DNA of 64,000 nucleotides from Parapedobacter luteus (GTDB lineage Bacteria; Bacteroidota; Bacteroidia; Sphingobacteriales; Sphingobacteriaceae): assembly GCF_900168055.1 (NCBI RefSeq), contig NZ_FUYS01000001.1, positions 186,001-250,000 on the forward strand, in the 5' to 3' direction. Below the pieces are notes generated by a model. That model was not told the origin of the DNA and made no database searches. It saw nothing but the letters and a program-made list of their open reading frames with translations. This document shows, piece after piece, positions 24,606 to 34,903 of the stretch; positions within the stretch are counted from its first letter, which is position 1, and each line of letters opens with the position of its first letter. A program made the position numbers and the translations under genes.

Positions 24606-27347
24606 TACACGGATGTTACGGGCTTGGGGTCCGTTTTGCACCACGTATTGCCCCTGCCCGTTCTTTTCAAACCCGGCAAGCTCAAAGTCGCCACCGGTCT
24701 CCGTGCCTTGCTTGGTTATCCGAAGTAACGTATTCGGTGTATGCTCGTCTGCTCCCGCCAGCGTGAGTGTGACCTCGCCGGTCTTGGTGTTATAGGACAC
24801 TTCGTCAATTTTGCCCGCATCGGCATTTATCCAAAGGCCAATGGGAGCCAGATAGACCCGCGACCGTGCAGCCGAGGTGATTTTTGTGCTGACCAAATCG
24901 CCTTTTTCGGAGAGGCTTCCACTGAATGCCAGCCAGCCGAATTCGGGATGATTTACGATGTAGGTGCCTGAGTTGACGGCATAGCCATAAAACCCACAGC
25001 CATAGTCACCGGCGTAGCCATCGATGGCCAGCGTGGAGGGATAGGAGTGAAAGGCTGCCGGCCCAAAACCGTCTTCGGTAATATTGGCTAACGCCCCCAT
25101 GGCACCGGCGTGACCTACGCGAAGCAGGTAAAAGTCGTCCGGATGGTCGCGGTAATGGGTAAGCACGGGGATGGCGTTTAGTCCAGAACCATAGTGGTGC
25201 AGCTGACGCTCAATGCGGGAAAGCTTCCCGCCATATACGAAATCCCAATACCGCCGCGCGCTGCCGTTGTACCCCCAATGGGGAACGGTGGGCATATAGG
25301 CCAGGATGGCATTAAGCGTGACCATCGCTTTTTCATCCATGCCGAAGTAGCGCGACCATAGGTATACTTCTTCCTGGCCGGTGGAGTCCCATGGCATCTC
25401 GCTGCCGAAAGGGTACGCCTGCTGCTCCCAACGGTCGGCCCGCTTGCGCATGGCTGCTTCCATTTCATTGGCCATTTCGGTAAGCCCTTCGGCCTTCAGG
25501 TCGTTGAGTACCAGTAAAAAGACCGATCCTTCCATGAGACCAAACCGCGTATAATAGGGCGCATGCTTCATCATCGCCATAGTGGTGTGGAACGCGTTTT
25601 CAAGCGATTGCTTCCAGGGGATATCATCGGCGTAGCCCACATGGTATCTGCCCAGGCGATACATCGTCCAGTAAGCCGCAACCACGTGCGGATAGTTATA
25701 CGATCGGCCCGGATCGTCGGCCTCCTTTTTCTTCCAGGCCGACCACCCACGGAAGGGGATGCTGTCTACGTAGGTGCCTTTCGGCATGGAGTCGGGCTCA
25801 TAATAGAACATGCTTTTCTTTACCGCATATTTTAGTGGCCCATCCTTGTATTGGATGCCGCCCCAAAGCGTCTCATTAACAAAGCGCTTCAGTTTTTCGA
25901 CTTCCACCTTGTTCGGCCGCAACACTTGCTTCATCATCGCAGCCAGCCAGCTGCCTGCACCGGCCTCGTCGCTCAGTCCGACAAACCAGGCGCGATTTTC
26001 CTGCGTAAGCTTCCGTTTGACGTCATAGTCGTAGTTGATGATCGAAGGGGCACGTCCAAAGGGGTCGCGTTGGTCGTCAAACCATTGCTCAGTGGTAAGG
26101 AAATGTCCGAGCTTATCTACCGTTTCCTTTTCGGGGCTAATGACCTTGTAGTTGATGGTTTGCGTCAACCCATCGGCATACGTGACCGTGAGCCGGGAAC
26201 GGCCCCAGGTATTGCCCGCAATCTCATAGGTTTCCCATCCATGTTTGGTTTTCTTGCCGCGTTTGATGGTTAGGGAGCCGGCAGGATAGGCTGCAATCGA
26301 TTTCACCTTGCTGCCGTAATTCAGGAATAGCTTGGCGGTTATGTCTTTCGGGACGACATAGCCAGGCACGCCGACAGCGACAGGGCGTTTTTGGCTAATC
26401 AGCTCGTCTTCGATTTGGCGAACACTTGGCGCCAGGGCGAATTTCAGTGCGAATGACTTGCTTTGTCCCGCCTTAAGCAACGTAGAAGTCGGCTCGTTCC
26501 ACTGTTCTACGCCTTTCCATTCGTCGGCTGCATACGCCTTACTATGGATCATCCATTCGTGGAAGCCCTCGAAAACGATGCCGCGCGGCGTTGGATCGTC
26601 ATTCAGCGGGTGGTACGCTTCAAACGGCGCATTTTCATGGGGGAGAACAAGCAATACAGGCCCTTTGCCATGAAGCCTGTTTACTTGTAGATAGCCCGCA
26701 TCCATACCGATGTAAGGATCAAAAAACACATTGTCTGCATGCGCTTCATCGAGGTGCTTTCCTTCCAGGATATTATTAAAAATCAAGGGTATACCCAATG
26801 CACCGATTTCAATGTCATGTGTCGTCTTGTTGGTCAGTTCGAAACGCAATATCAAATGGCCGTCGTCGTTTTGCCAAAAACGCTTTACGGCTAAGGGTAC
26901 ATCGTTTGGGAGTGTAGGAGCCAGATCTGCCGCAGCAAGTATACTGCCACTTGCAGACAGGGGAATGACGGGCGCCCGTTTAGCAGCACTCGAAAACGAT
27001 TGCCAGTCGCCACTGGCACCGGTGCGGACTCGGAAATTGATGTCGCCTAATTGGTATAATCCATCTTTTGCGCGGACTTCCAATCGCTCGTCCGGCGTGT
27101 AATCAAACGCTGTATCGGCCAATGGTGTAAGTCCTGCCACGGTCTGGGAAGCTTTGACGAGCTTCAATTTCAATGGCGCTATGTCAAATTCGGAAACGCC
27201 TTGTTCAAGGCCCAAGGTTGATGGAAGATTGGCAATGCGCTCCCATGGCGACTGTGCCAAGCTTTGAGATCCAATAAGTAAAGAGGCAAGTAACAGGAAG
27301 CTTCCACTACCCAGGTGTTTCAATAAATCTTTTTGTCTTTTCATCAT
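24597..27347 (-). CDS. DUF5695 family secreted protein (putative glycan-active, alpha/alpha-barrel type)
   Basis: 916 aa. The second Met of MMKRQKDLL may be the real start; a signal peptide runs to SLAQ near residue 32. The N-terminal half is beta-rich and the middle and end carry the aromatic, helix-rich pattern of a toroid glycan enzyme (YNYPHVVAAYWTMYRLGRYH, then EEVYLWSRYFGM and HWGYNGSARRYWDF). I recognise it as DUF5695, a family without assigned activity to my knowledge; glycoside hydrolase or lyase function is inference. It lies alone on the - strand. A TACATTTG on that strand (27371-27364), just upstream of the start, is a candidate -7 element without a clear -33 partner. Confidence 0.75.
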   Translation of the reverse strand: MMKRQKDLLKHLGSGSFLLLASLLIGSQSLAQSPWERIANLPSTLGLEQGVSEFDIAPLKLKLVKASQTVAGLTPLADTAFDYTPDERLEVRAKDGLYQLGDINFRVRTGASGDWQSFSSAAKRAPVIPLSASGSILAAADLAPTLPNDVPLAVKRFWQNDDGHLILRFELTNKTTHDIEIGALGIPLIFNNILEGKHLDEAHADNVFFDPYIGMDAGYLQVNRLHGKGPVLLVLPHENAPFEAYHPLNDDPTPRGIVFEGFHEWMIHSKAYAADEWKGVEQWNEPTSTLLKAGQSKSFALKFALAPSVRQIEDELISQKRPVAVGVPGYVVPKDITAKLFLNYGSKVKSIAAYPAGSLTIKRGKKTKHGWETYEIAGNTWGRSRLTVTYADGLTQTINYKVISPEKETVDKLGHFLTTEQWFDDQRDPFGRAPSIINYDYDVKRKLTQENRAWFVGLSDEAGAGSWLAAMMKQVLRPNKVEVEKLKRFVNETLWGGIQYKDGPLKYAVKKSMFYYEPDSMPKGTYVDSIPFRGWSAWKKKEADDPGRSYNYPHVVAAYWTMYRLGRYHVGYADDIPWKQSLENAFHTTMAMMKHAPYYTRFGLMEGSVFLLVLNDLKAEGLTEMANEMEAAMRKRADRWEQQAYPFGSEMPWDSTGQEEVYLWSRYFGMDEKAMVTLNAILAYMPTVPHWGYNGSARRYWDFVYGGKLSRIERQLHHYGSGLNAIPVLTHYRDHPDDFYLLRVGHAGAMGALANITEDGFGPAAFHSYPSTLAIDGYAGDYGCGFYGYAVNSGTYIVNHPEFGWLAFSGSLSEKGDLVSTKITSAARSRVYLAPIGLWINADAGKIDEVSYNTKTGEVTLTLAGADEHTPNTLLRITKQGTETGGDFELAGFEKNGQGQYVVQNGPQARNIRVVF

Positions 27348-27574
27348 GGTGTATACTTCATAACAAATGTAAGTATGACATTTTTAAAATTCTTGGCGAT
27401 ATTTGCTTGATTGTACTTATATCTTAGCCAGAAACAAAAATAGTCCTAATTTAGGAGCTGTAATGCCTTTTTCGGGATAACGGAAGTCCGTGGACAAATT
27501 TTTACCTATTTCCCCTAGTTAATTTTCGGTTTGCATCTGCGAATATGTTGTTAGTCTGGCGATAGGCGACGGCT

Positions 27575-27582
27575 TATCTTTG
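27575..27582 (+). promoter_or_regulatory. Candidate -7 element of the second susC
   Basis: TATCTTTG matches TAnnTTTG. The best TTG is 24 nt upstream (27548-27550), slightly beyond the usual range. The leader would be about 160 nt. Confidence 0.4.
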
Positions 27583-27617
27583 TCATATAAGATGTCATAT
27601 TGACGTTTCTTTCATAA

Positions 27618-27642
27618 CCAATTGTACCCAATTGTAATTGGG
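27618..27642 (+). promoter_or_regulatory. Operator-like repeat in the second susC leader
   Basis: CCAATTGTA occurs twice in direct orientation (27618-27626 and 27628-27636) with a 10-base period. The second copy is part of a perfect inverted repeat, CCCAATT-GT-AATTGGG (27627-27642). It lies downstream of the expected transcription start, so repression or RNA-level control are both possible. Confidence 0.45.
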
Positions 27643-27747
27643 ACCATCATTAGCTGCTAACATATCAAAAATAGGCCTAATGATTACCATATTAAGTGTT
27701 AAAATAACGTGAATTATGATTTTAATAACCAAGCAATTAACTAATGT

Positions 27748-30695
27748 ATGAAAAAGCTATCCATTTTCTTTGCTTTCCTATGTGTATTCGTCACCCAATT
27801 AGGATTAGCGCAACAGCAAACCACCTTAAGGGGGAAAGTCCTGGATGAATCGGGCGTGCCGGTTGTGGGGGCTTCGGTCAGCTTACGAGGTACGGGAACC
27901 GCCACTTCAACCAATGAATCCGGAGATTTCGTTGTCCAATACACTTCGCCGGCTATCTTGCAGGTGACCGCTTTGGGGTTTGTGAGTCAAGAGTTTAGTC
28001 TCACCGAACAAACCACACTCACCGTTCAACTGATTGCAACCGAAGAGGCGTTGGAGGAAGTCGTGGTCGTGGGGTATGGCACGCAGCGGCGTGGCGAGGT
28101 GACGAGTGCCATTGCCAGCGTTAAATCGGAAGATTTCGTGAAAGGTACCGTTCGCGATGCCGCTCAACTGGTGCAGGGCAAAGTCGCCGGACTGCGCATC
28201 ACCACGCCCAGTGGCGACCCTAATGCGACCGCCCAGATTAATCTGCGCGGGTTGAATTCGATTAACGGCTCGCAAAACCCGTTGGTGCTAATTGATGGTA
28301 TTCCAGGAAATATTGCAACAGTGGCGCCGGAGGATATTGAGTCTGTGGACGTGCTGAAGGACGGTTCGGCAGCGGCTATCTATGGTACTCGGGCTACCGG
28401 TGGCGTTATTTTGATTACAACCCGACAAAATCGTAGCGCTGAAGCTCGGACTTCTATTGAATATAATAGCTACGCCAATATCCAATCCTTGTTTGGAACT
28501 CCAGAAATGATGAATGCCGACGACTATCGGCGTTTGATTGCAGAAGGATACGCTTACGAGGATTTTGGAGGCAATACCAACTGGCTTGATGAGGTGCTGC
28601 AAAATCCGGTAAGCCACAACCACAATCTTACCTTTTTTGGTGGAAGTTCAAGAACAAATTTCACCGGATCGTTGAATTATCGGAACTGGGAAGGGATTTT
28701 TCTCAAGTCAGGGCAGGAACGGTTGAATTTGAGAGCCAATCTCAATCATGAGATGTTTGACGGCAAGTTGCGTACTAATATTCAAGTAATCAATCAATCA
28801 TTGAGCGCAAAACAAGGGGGGGCTGGTGGATGGGCCTGGAGACAGGCGATGATTCGTAATCCCACAGACCAGATTTACAACGCAAATGGAGGTTGGCTAG
28901 AGCGTGACGCGTATATGTATGACAACCCACTTGGCATTATTCATGAAACAATCAATGACCGAATTTTCCGTGAAACTCGCTTCAATGGGTCGATTGATTA
29001 TCGCCCCATAGCTGACCTCAGCCTAAAAATGTTGCTATCAAGGGTCCAGAACAACAACCTTACCGGTGACCATACGACGTTTGACCATGTAAATACGACA
29101 AAGAATAACCTGAACGGAACGGCGAATCGTTCCACAAGTTCAAGTTTAGAGAATTTAATGGAGTTGACAGCAAACTACAACAAAACAGTTGGCGATCATC
29201 GCTTCACCGCGTTGGTGGGGTACAGCTGGCAAGACAATACCGGCGAATCGTTTAATGTATATAATTTTGATTTTCCAACAGACGATTACACCTACAATCG
29301 TCTTCAGGCGGGAACGGCGCTCCAACGTGGACTTGCAACGATGAATAGCAGCAAATCAAAATGGCAACTGGCGGGGCTTTTGGCCGTATTAATTATTCAT
29401 GGAAAGAGCGATATATGCTAACAGCCAGTGTGCGGAGAGAAGGGTCTTCAACATTTGGCGAAAACTACCGTTGGGGAACTTTTCCAGGGGCGTCCGTAGC
29501 TTGGAATTTGGCTAATGAAGAGTTTATGCAGCCGGTAACTTTTGTGTCGGACTTCAAATTGCGCGCCGGCTTTGGGGTAACGGGCACGATTGCCAACAAC
29601 CCCTACCAATCTCAAACCAGCTATAATTTTACTACTGGCCAAGGTGCCTTTATCAATGGTGAATGGGTGCCTGGATTTGTGCCGGCGCGGAATTTCAATC
29701 CAGATTTGCGCTGGGAGAAAAAAGAAGAGTGGAATGTGGGATTGGATTTCGGGTTCTTGAATAACCGCATTAGCGGCTCGCTCGACTATTATACCCGAAA
29801 TGTGAAAGATCTGTTGTATAGCTTTGCGGTACCGACGCCTCCCTACTTATATGGCAGCATGATGTTAAATGCTGGAGAAATGCAGAACTCGGGGTTCGAA
29901 GCGTTGATAAATGTAAGGGCGGTAGACACCAGAACAGTACGGTGGAACACCAATGTGACGTTTTCAACAAATAAGAATACACTGGTAAATTTATCGAACG
30001 AACAATTCAATGTCACGACCGAATTCTTTGATGCAGGGCATACTGGCGAGCCGATTCAGGTATCTACACACCGAGTAGCAGTTGGTAGACCGATCGGTCA
30101 ATTTTTCGTGTTCAAAAGTGTAGGCCTTGACGATGACGGCAAGTGGTTAGTTGAAAATAGAGAGGGTGAGGTTATTCCGATTGCGAGCGCCACCCCTGAA
30201 GATCGACAATTTTATGGAAACGGTATTCCTAAATATAATGTAGGCTGGAATAACTCAATTAATATCCAGCGTTTTGACGTGGCCGTAAACTTTCGGGGAT
30301 CTTTTGGCCATCAAATACTCAATATGCAACGGCTTTATTACGAAAATCCAGTGAACAAAGCCTATAACGTATTGAAGACTGCCTATGATCCCGTATACGG
30401 AAAGCAATTGAACAATGATTTGGTGTATGTCTCGCATTACATCGAAGATGGTGATTATCTCAAGATAGACAACGTGACGTTAGGTTATACACTGCCATCC
30501 AATCTTATAAAAGGAATTAGTAACTTGCGAATTTATGTGTCCGGCCTTAATCTGGTAACGTTCACTGGGTATAAGGGGATTGATCCCGAGGGAGTAAGCT
30601 ATACTGGTGATTTTACATTTGCTCCAGGGATGGATCACCGTGATAAATACCCTACAACGCGGACGTATACTTTAGGGTTAAACGTCACCTTTTAG
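27748..30695 (+). pseudogene. SusC/RagA family TonB-linked outer membrane protein, broken by a -1 frameshift
   Basis: The N-terminal part (27748-29421, 557 aa) has a signal peptide, CarboxypepD_reg domain, DEVVVVGYGTQ box and plug. The rest of the barrel continues in another frame (open from 29361 to 30695) and ends in YTLGLNVTF. Adding one G to the GGGG run at 29373-29376 joins the frames as LAGAFGRINYSW, which restores the usual SusC sequence and a length of about 982 aa. All other motifs are intact, so the lesion is recent, is a sequencing error, or is a slippage-prone switch. If real, the product stops in the barrel and cannot function. An intact susD follows 29 bases later. Confidence 0.85.
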
Positions 30696-30724
30696 TAACT
30701 AGTTATATTCAAAACTAAATCATT

Positions 30725-32329
30725 ATGAAAACGAAAACACTAGCATACATGATAGCGCTGACGGTTGGTTTAACTACGAGCATCAGCTCCTGTACTAACC
30801 TCGAAGAGGAAGTTTATTCTGAAGTCCTGGCTAGTTCCTTCCAGCCGACGGAACGAGATCTGCCTTATATCTTGGCACCAGTATATGCACCATTTCGGTC
30901 ATTGATGTTTGGCTGGCAGGGGTATTTTGACTTGCAAGAAGAGGCCGCGGATATCATTATTACTCCGGTTCGGCCAAATGGATGGGATGACGGCGGCACT
31001 TATCGTCGGATGCACCAGCATACATGGACTTCAGAACAATGGCAACCAACCAACACTTGGAATCAGGCATTTTCTGCCATTACAAGAACCAATATGGTCA
31101 TCATGCAGATTGAAGACGGAACGCTTCCGTTGCCCGCGGAAGTTGGTAATGCTGCGATAGCCGAACTACGTGCCGTACGGGCGCTGGCTTATTACTTATT
31201 GTTGGACAATCATGGGAATGTTCCGATAGTAACAGATTATACGGATGTGTCGTTGCCCCAACAACGTACGCGGGAGGAAGTATATAATTTTATTATTGAT
31301 GAATTGACAACCGTTCTGCCGGACCTTTCTGAAGAGGTATCCCAGATGTATGGTCGAATGAATCGATGGGCAGCTAAAGCTTTATTAGCAAAGATTTATT
31401 TAAACGCGGAAATCTATACCGGCACCCCACGGTGGGATTTGGTCATTCAAGAGACCAATGATGTCATCAATAGCGATGCCTATCGATTAGATGCGAACTA
31501 CTCCGATGTATTTACATATACTAATCAGAACTCTTCTGAGATCATCTTCGCTGTACCATATGATGAAATTTACGGGCAAGGCAGTCAAATTCATATGAAA
31601 ACATTAGATCCGCTAAGTAGACTGGTGTACGGCATGTCTGCAGGTCCATGGGGTGGTAACTGTGCGGTACCGCAGTTCATCGATACCTATGATTCGGAAG
31701 ATACACGCTTATACGATACATGGATACAGGGACCACAGTACCACGCATCAACGGGTGAAGAAGTAATTAACTATGTCAAGCATGTACCCGGCATTGGCGG
31801 CGATGGAACAGTTGCGCCAAGCAATTCTGGCTACCGGATAGGCAAGTACCAAATCAAACAAGGGGCCACAAATAATCTTGACAATGATTATCCAATGTTT
31901 CGTTATGCGGATATTTTAATGATGAAAGCTGAGGCGCTCCTGCGCACCGGCGATGCGAATGGCGCCGCGAGATTAGTCACCGAAGTGCGCCAGCGAGCAT
32001 TCAAAAACAATCCGGGAAAGGCCACGGTAACTGGCGCCCAACTGCTACAGGGTAGTAGTTATAATTATGGTTGGCAGGAAAAAGACGGCTCTGTGGATGC
32101 TGTAAACGGTGGCACTGATATCGAGTACGGCCGATTCCTCGACGAGCTCGGCTGGGAGTTTGCCGCCGAAGCACATCGCCGGCAGGATTTAATCCGTTTC
32201 GGCGTTTTCCAAACGAAAACATGGTTTAATCACCGGCCCCATCCACAGGCTCAAACCCGTACGCTTTTCCCTATTCCGTTTGCTGAGCTGACAAAAAATC
32301 CGAATCTTACACAGAATCCGGGATATTAA
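30725..32329 (+). CDS. SusD/RagB family nutrient-binding lipoprotein (second pair)
   Basis: 534 aa with lipobox SISSC (Cys23). TPR-like helices fill the N-terminal half (AELRAVRALAYYLLLDNHGNVPIV) and the C-terminal SusD signature is present (EFAAEAHRRQDLIRFGVF, then LFPIPFAELTKNPNLTQNPGY). It is intact although its SusC partner is frameshifted. No glycosidase gene adjoins this pair, so its substrate is unknown. A terminator follows. Confidence 0.95.
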   Translation: MKTKTLAYMIALTVGLTTSISSCTNLEEEVYSEVLASSFQPTERDLPYILAPVYAPFRSLMFGWQGYFDLQEEAADIIITPVRPNGWDDGGTYRRMHQHTWTSEQWQPTNTWNQAFSAITRTNMVIMQIEDGTLPLPAEVGNAAIAELRAVRALAYYLLLDNHGNVPIVTDYTDVSLPQQRTREEVYNFIIDELTTVLPDLSEEVSQMYGRMNRWAAKALLAKIYLNAEIYTGTPRWDLVIQETNDVINSDAYRLDANYSDVFTYTNQNSSEIIFAVPYDEIYGQGSQIHMKTLDPLSRLVYGMSAGPWGGNCAVPQFIDTYDSEDTRLYDTWIQGPQYHASTGEEVINYVKHVPGIGGDGTVAPSNSGYRIGKYQIKQGATNNLDNDYPMFRYADILMMKAEALLRTGDANGAARLVTEVRQRAFKNNPGKATVTGAQLLQGSSYNYGWQEKDGSVDAVNGGTDIEYGRFLDELGWEFAAEAHRRQDLIRFGVFQTKTWFNHRPHPQAQTRTLFPIPFAELTKNPNLTQNPGY

Positions 32330-32355
32330 TAAAGTATAGGATGATTCATAAAAGA

Positions 32356-32388
32356 GCCATGCAGCACATCCGCCGCATGGCCCTTTTT
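32356..32388 (+). terminator. Intrinsic terminator after the second susD
   Basis: GCCATGC (32356-32362) pairs with GCATGGC (32375-32381); CC and five T residues (32384-32388) follow. It lies 26 bases after the susD stop. The remaining gap to 32538 holds no recognisable gene. Confidence 0.85.
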
Positions 32389-32538
32389 ATGGCGTCGGTG
32401 GCCAGTGTCCGCCTTTGCTTCGACGATCGTGCGTGGGGCAGATGCTTGTCGATCAGACTTGTTATCCGGAGGAATATTAGTAATTTCGGCATCTCGAATT
32501 AACACCAGAAGATACTTACTATAAACATCAAAAGCACT

Positions 32539-34902
32539 ATGCTTCGCTATTACCTGTTTTTTGTATGCTTGTCGCTTTCTTATGCTGCCACCGCTCAATA
32601 TGCGATTAAAGGCAGAATAACCGCAGATAGCGGCGGAATCCCCCGAGCCAGTGTACAGTTGCTAAATTCAAATTTGGCTGCTTCGACGGATGAAAACGGG
32701 GACTTTGCCCTTGAAGGTGTTCCGTCAGGCAGGCACCTATTGCGGGTAAGCGCCTTGGGCTATGCCGCAGAAAACCGCACTGTAACGGTCAATGGAGACG
32801 TCATTGTCGATATTCAATTGACCAGCGTCGAAAACCGGCTGGATGAAGCGATCGTGACGGCACACAAAATGGAACATGACCCCCATGATATTCCTGCGAG
32901 TTTATCGGTGGTTGGTGCGAAGGAAGTTGAGCAGCAGTATATTTGGAACATCATGGATGTGGCGGCGGTGGTACCAAACCTGAATATCGCCAATCCTGGC
33001 GACAACCGGAATGTTGCATCCATCCGCGGCATCACCACGACGTCCTACAATTCTGCCGTGGCTACTTATGTGGATGGCGTAAATCAATTCGGGCTCGATA
33101 CTTATATACCGTACCTGCAAGATGTGGAGCGCATAGAAGTGCTGCGTGGTCCGCAGGGCACGCTGTATGGTCGTAATGCAATGGCTGGGGTCATTAATAT
33201 CGTTACGAAGCAGCCAACGAATAACGTGAGTGGATTAGCGGAGGTAAATCTGGGGAATTATGGACAGCAGCGATACCTTCTGGGGGTACGCATGCCGGTC
33301 TTGAAGGACAAATTGTTCTTTGGGGCTTCGGGTATGTTTAACGGGTTGGACGGTTTCTACACCAATGATTTCGACGGTTCGCACTATGACAAACAACATA
33401 CCGTCTTTGGTAATTATTACCTAAAATATTTGCCCAACACACAATGGGCGATGACATTAAATGTAAAACACGTTTCGAACCGAAACAATGGGGCTTTCTC
33501 ACTGATCATGGGGCTTGACGATGCTTTTGAACATCCATTTCGCCTGAATCAAAACGCCAAGACCACGATGGTTGACGAGTCGCGCAATGTGTCGCTGGCT
33601 ATCAACCATTTCGGCCAGGCGCTCAACGTTAGTGCACAAACGGCCTTCCAGTCTAACTACCGGTATTATCGAGATCCTATCGATGGCGATTTTTCGCCTC
33701 TGGATGCCGTTTCGATAATCAATGATTACGGCAAAGATTGGAATAATGTACGTGTATTTACGCAGGAAGTCAAAGTCTCTTCGTCGCCGTCAAAACATGC
33801 CTTGATGAGCTGGACGGCGGGTGCATTTTTGTTTCATCAGGATGCTCCCACGAAGCAAGGAACGTATTTTGGTGAGGATGCCGGAATGATGGGAGAAGGT
33901 ACGCCGACCCACGCTACAAGCGTATTGACGAACTCGGCGATCAATCGGGGAGCTGCAGTTTTCGGCCAGATTGGCTTCCGGTTTGAAAGTGGGGTGGAGC
34001 TCCAAGCGGGGCTTCGCTATGATTACGAGCACGCACAATTGGATGCCCGAGGAGAATTCCAGCCCGATGGCGGAGAGTTGGTGGTCGTGCAACCGGATAC
34101 GGCGGCATCGGCTAATTTCAATGCTTTTACGCCGAGCGTGAGTATTAAATATGCATTTGACGAAGCACATCACCTCTATGGTAGTTATGCCCGTGGCTTT
34201 CGGGCTGGAGGGATTTCGCAATTATCGTCCGACCCAGGCGAGGCTTCTTTGCGATCGTTTGCTCCGGAGTATAGCAATAATGTCGAAATCGGCACCAAGA
34301 ATTTATTATGGGACCGGCGTTTGGAGCTGAATCTGGCGGTGTTTTATTCACGGGTCAATGACGCTCAAGTCCCTACATTAGTTTTGCCGGATGCGGTTAC
34401 GGTAACGCAAAATACGGGCCGCATGGAAAGTATGGGCGGCGAGCTGGAGGCGACTGCCCGCGTGGTGCGTCACCTAAGTTTATGGGGCAACGTCGCATTT
34501 ACCCGTGCGCGCTACCTCGACTTGAACACGGCGGGCAATGGAGGCAATGTGCAGCTAAAGGGTAACCGGCCGGTATTTACGCCAGATTGGACTGCCTTTT
34601 TGGGAGCGCAGTATGTGGTTCCCGTCGATAGGGCCAAACGGCAACAGCTGCAACTGGGCGCCTATGCAAAATTTTTCGGTCAACAGTATTTTACCGTGGA
34701 AAATACCCTGGGACAGGGGGCTTACAGTCTGCTCAATGTCAATATCGGTTATTCCCTGATGGGTTATGAACTGATATGCTGGGGTCAGAACCTCGCGAAT
34801 AAACGCTACATCGACTACGCTTACGACTTCGGTTTTGCTGCCGTGCACATGGGCAGGCCGGCTACTTATGGCCTGACGCTCCGGAAACGGTTCGGGCTTT
34901 AG
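32539..34902 (+). CDS. TonB-dependent receptor, iron-complex/siderophore type, with CarboxypepD_reg domain
   Basis: 787 aa: signal peptide (to AATAQ), a CarboxypepD_reg-like domain (about 22-105), a plug with VERIEVLRGPQGTLYGRNAMAGVINIVTK features, and a barrel with YARGFRAGGISQL, ending in LTLRKRFGL. The size and the LRGPQGTLYGRNA motif are those of FecA/FyuA-like receptors and not of SusC, and there is no SusD partner. Such receptors import ferric siderophores, and in some cases cobalamin or small oligosaccharides; which one cannot be decided. It is convergent with the AraC gene, with only one base between the two stops. Confidence 0.92.
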   Translation: MLRYYLFFVCLSLSYAATAQYAIKGRITADSGGIPRASVQLLNSNLAASTDENGDFALEGVPSGRHLLRVSALGYAAENRTVTVNGDVIVDIQLTSVENRLDEAIVTAHKMEHDPHDIPASLSVVGAKEVEQQYIWNIMDVAAVVPNLNIANPGDNRNVASIRGITTTSYNSAVATYVDGVNQFGLDTYIPYLQDVERIEVLRGPQGTLYGRNAMAGVINIVTKQPTNNVSGLAEVNLGNYGQQRYLLGVRMPVLKDKLFFGASGMFNGLDGFYTNDFDGSHYDKQHTVFGNYYLKYLPNTQWAMTLNVKHVSNRNNGAFSLIMGLDDAFEHPFRLNQNAKTTMVDESRNVSLAINHFGQALNVSAQTAFQSNYRYYRDPIDGDFSPLDAVSIINDYGKDWNNVRVFTQEVKVSSSPSKHALMSWTAGAFLFHQDAPTKQGTYFGEDAGMMGEGTPTHATSVLTNSAINRGAAVFGQIGFRFESGVELQAGLRYDYEHAQLDARGEFQPDGGELVVVQPDTAASANFNAFTPSVSIKYAFDEAHHLYGSYARGFRAGGISQLSSDPGEASLRSFAPEYSNNVEIGTKNLLWDRRLELNLAVFYSRVNDAQVPTLVLPDAVTVTQNTGRMESMGGELEATARVVRHLSLWGNVAFTRARYLDLNTAGNGGNVQLKGNRPVFTPDWTAFLGAQYVVPVDRAKRQQLQLGAYAKFFGQQYFTVENTLGQGAYSLLNVNIGYSLMGYELICWGQNLANKRYIDYAYDFGFAAVHMGRPATYGLTLRKRFGL

Positions 34903-34903
34903 T

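Larger units (their letters stand above)
27348..27747. other. 400-base divergent intergenic region
   Basis: No gene is seen. The region should contain the promoters of the DUF5695 gene (- strand) and the second susC (+ strand), plus an operator-like repeat and the shared leader motif TTTTAATAACCAA (27720-27732). Confidence 0.6.

Noticed and set aside
24416-24766. 116-aa open frame on the + strand over the repeat cluster
   Set aside because: It is built from the two inverted repeats and the antisense end of the DUF5695 gene.
29361-30695. A separate gene for the second half of susC
   Set aside because: It begins in mid-barrel without signal peptide or plug and joins the upstream frame exactly after adding one G.
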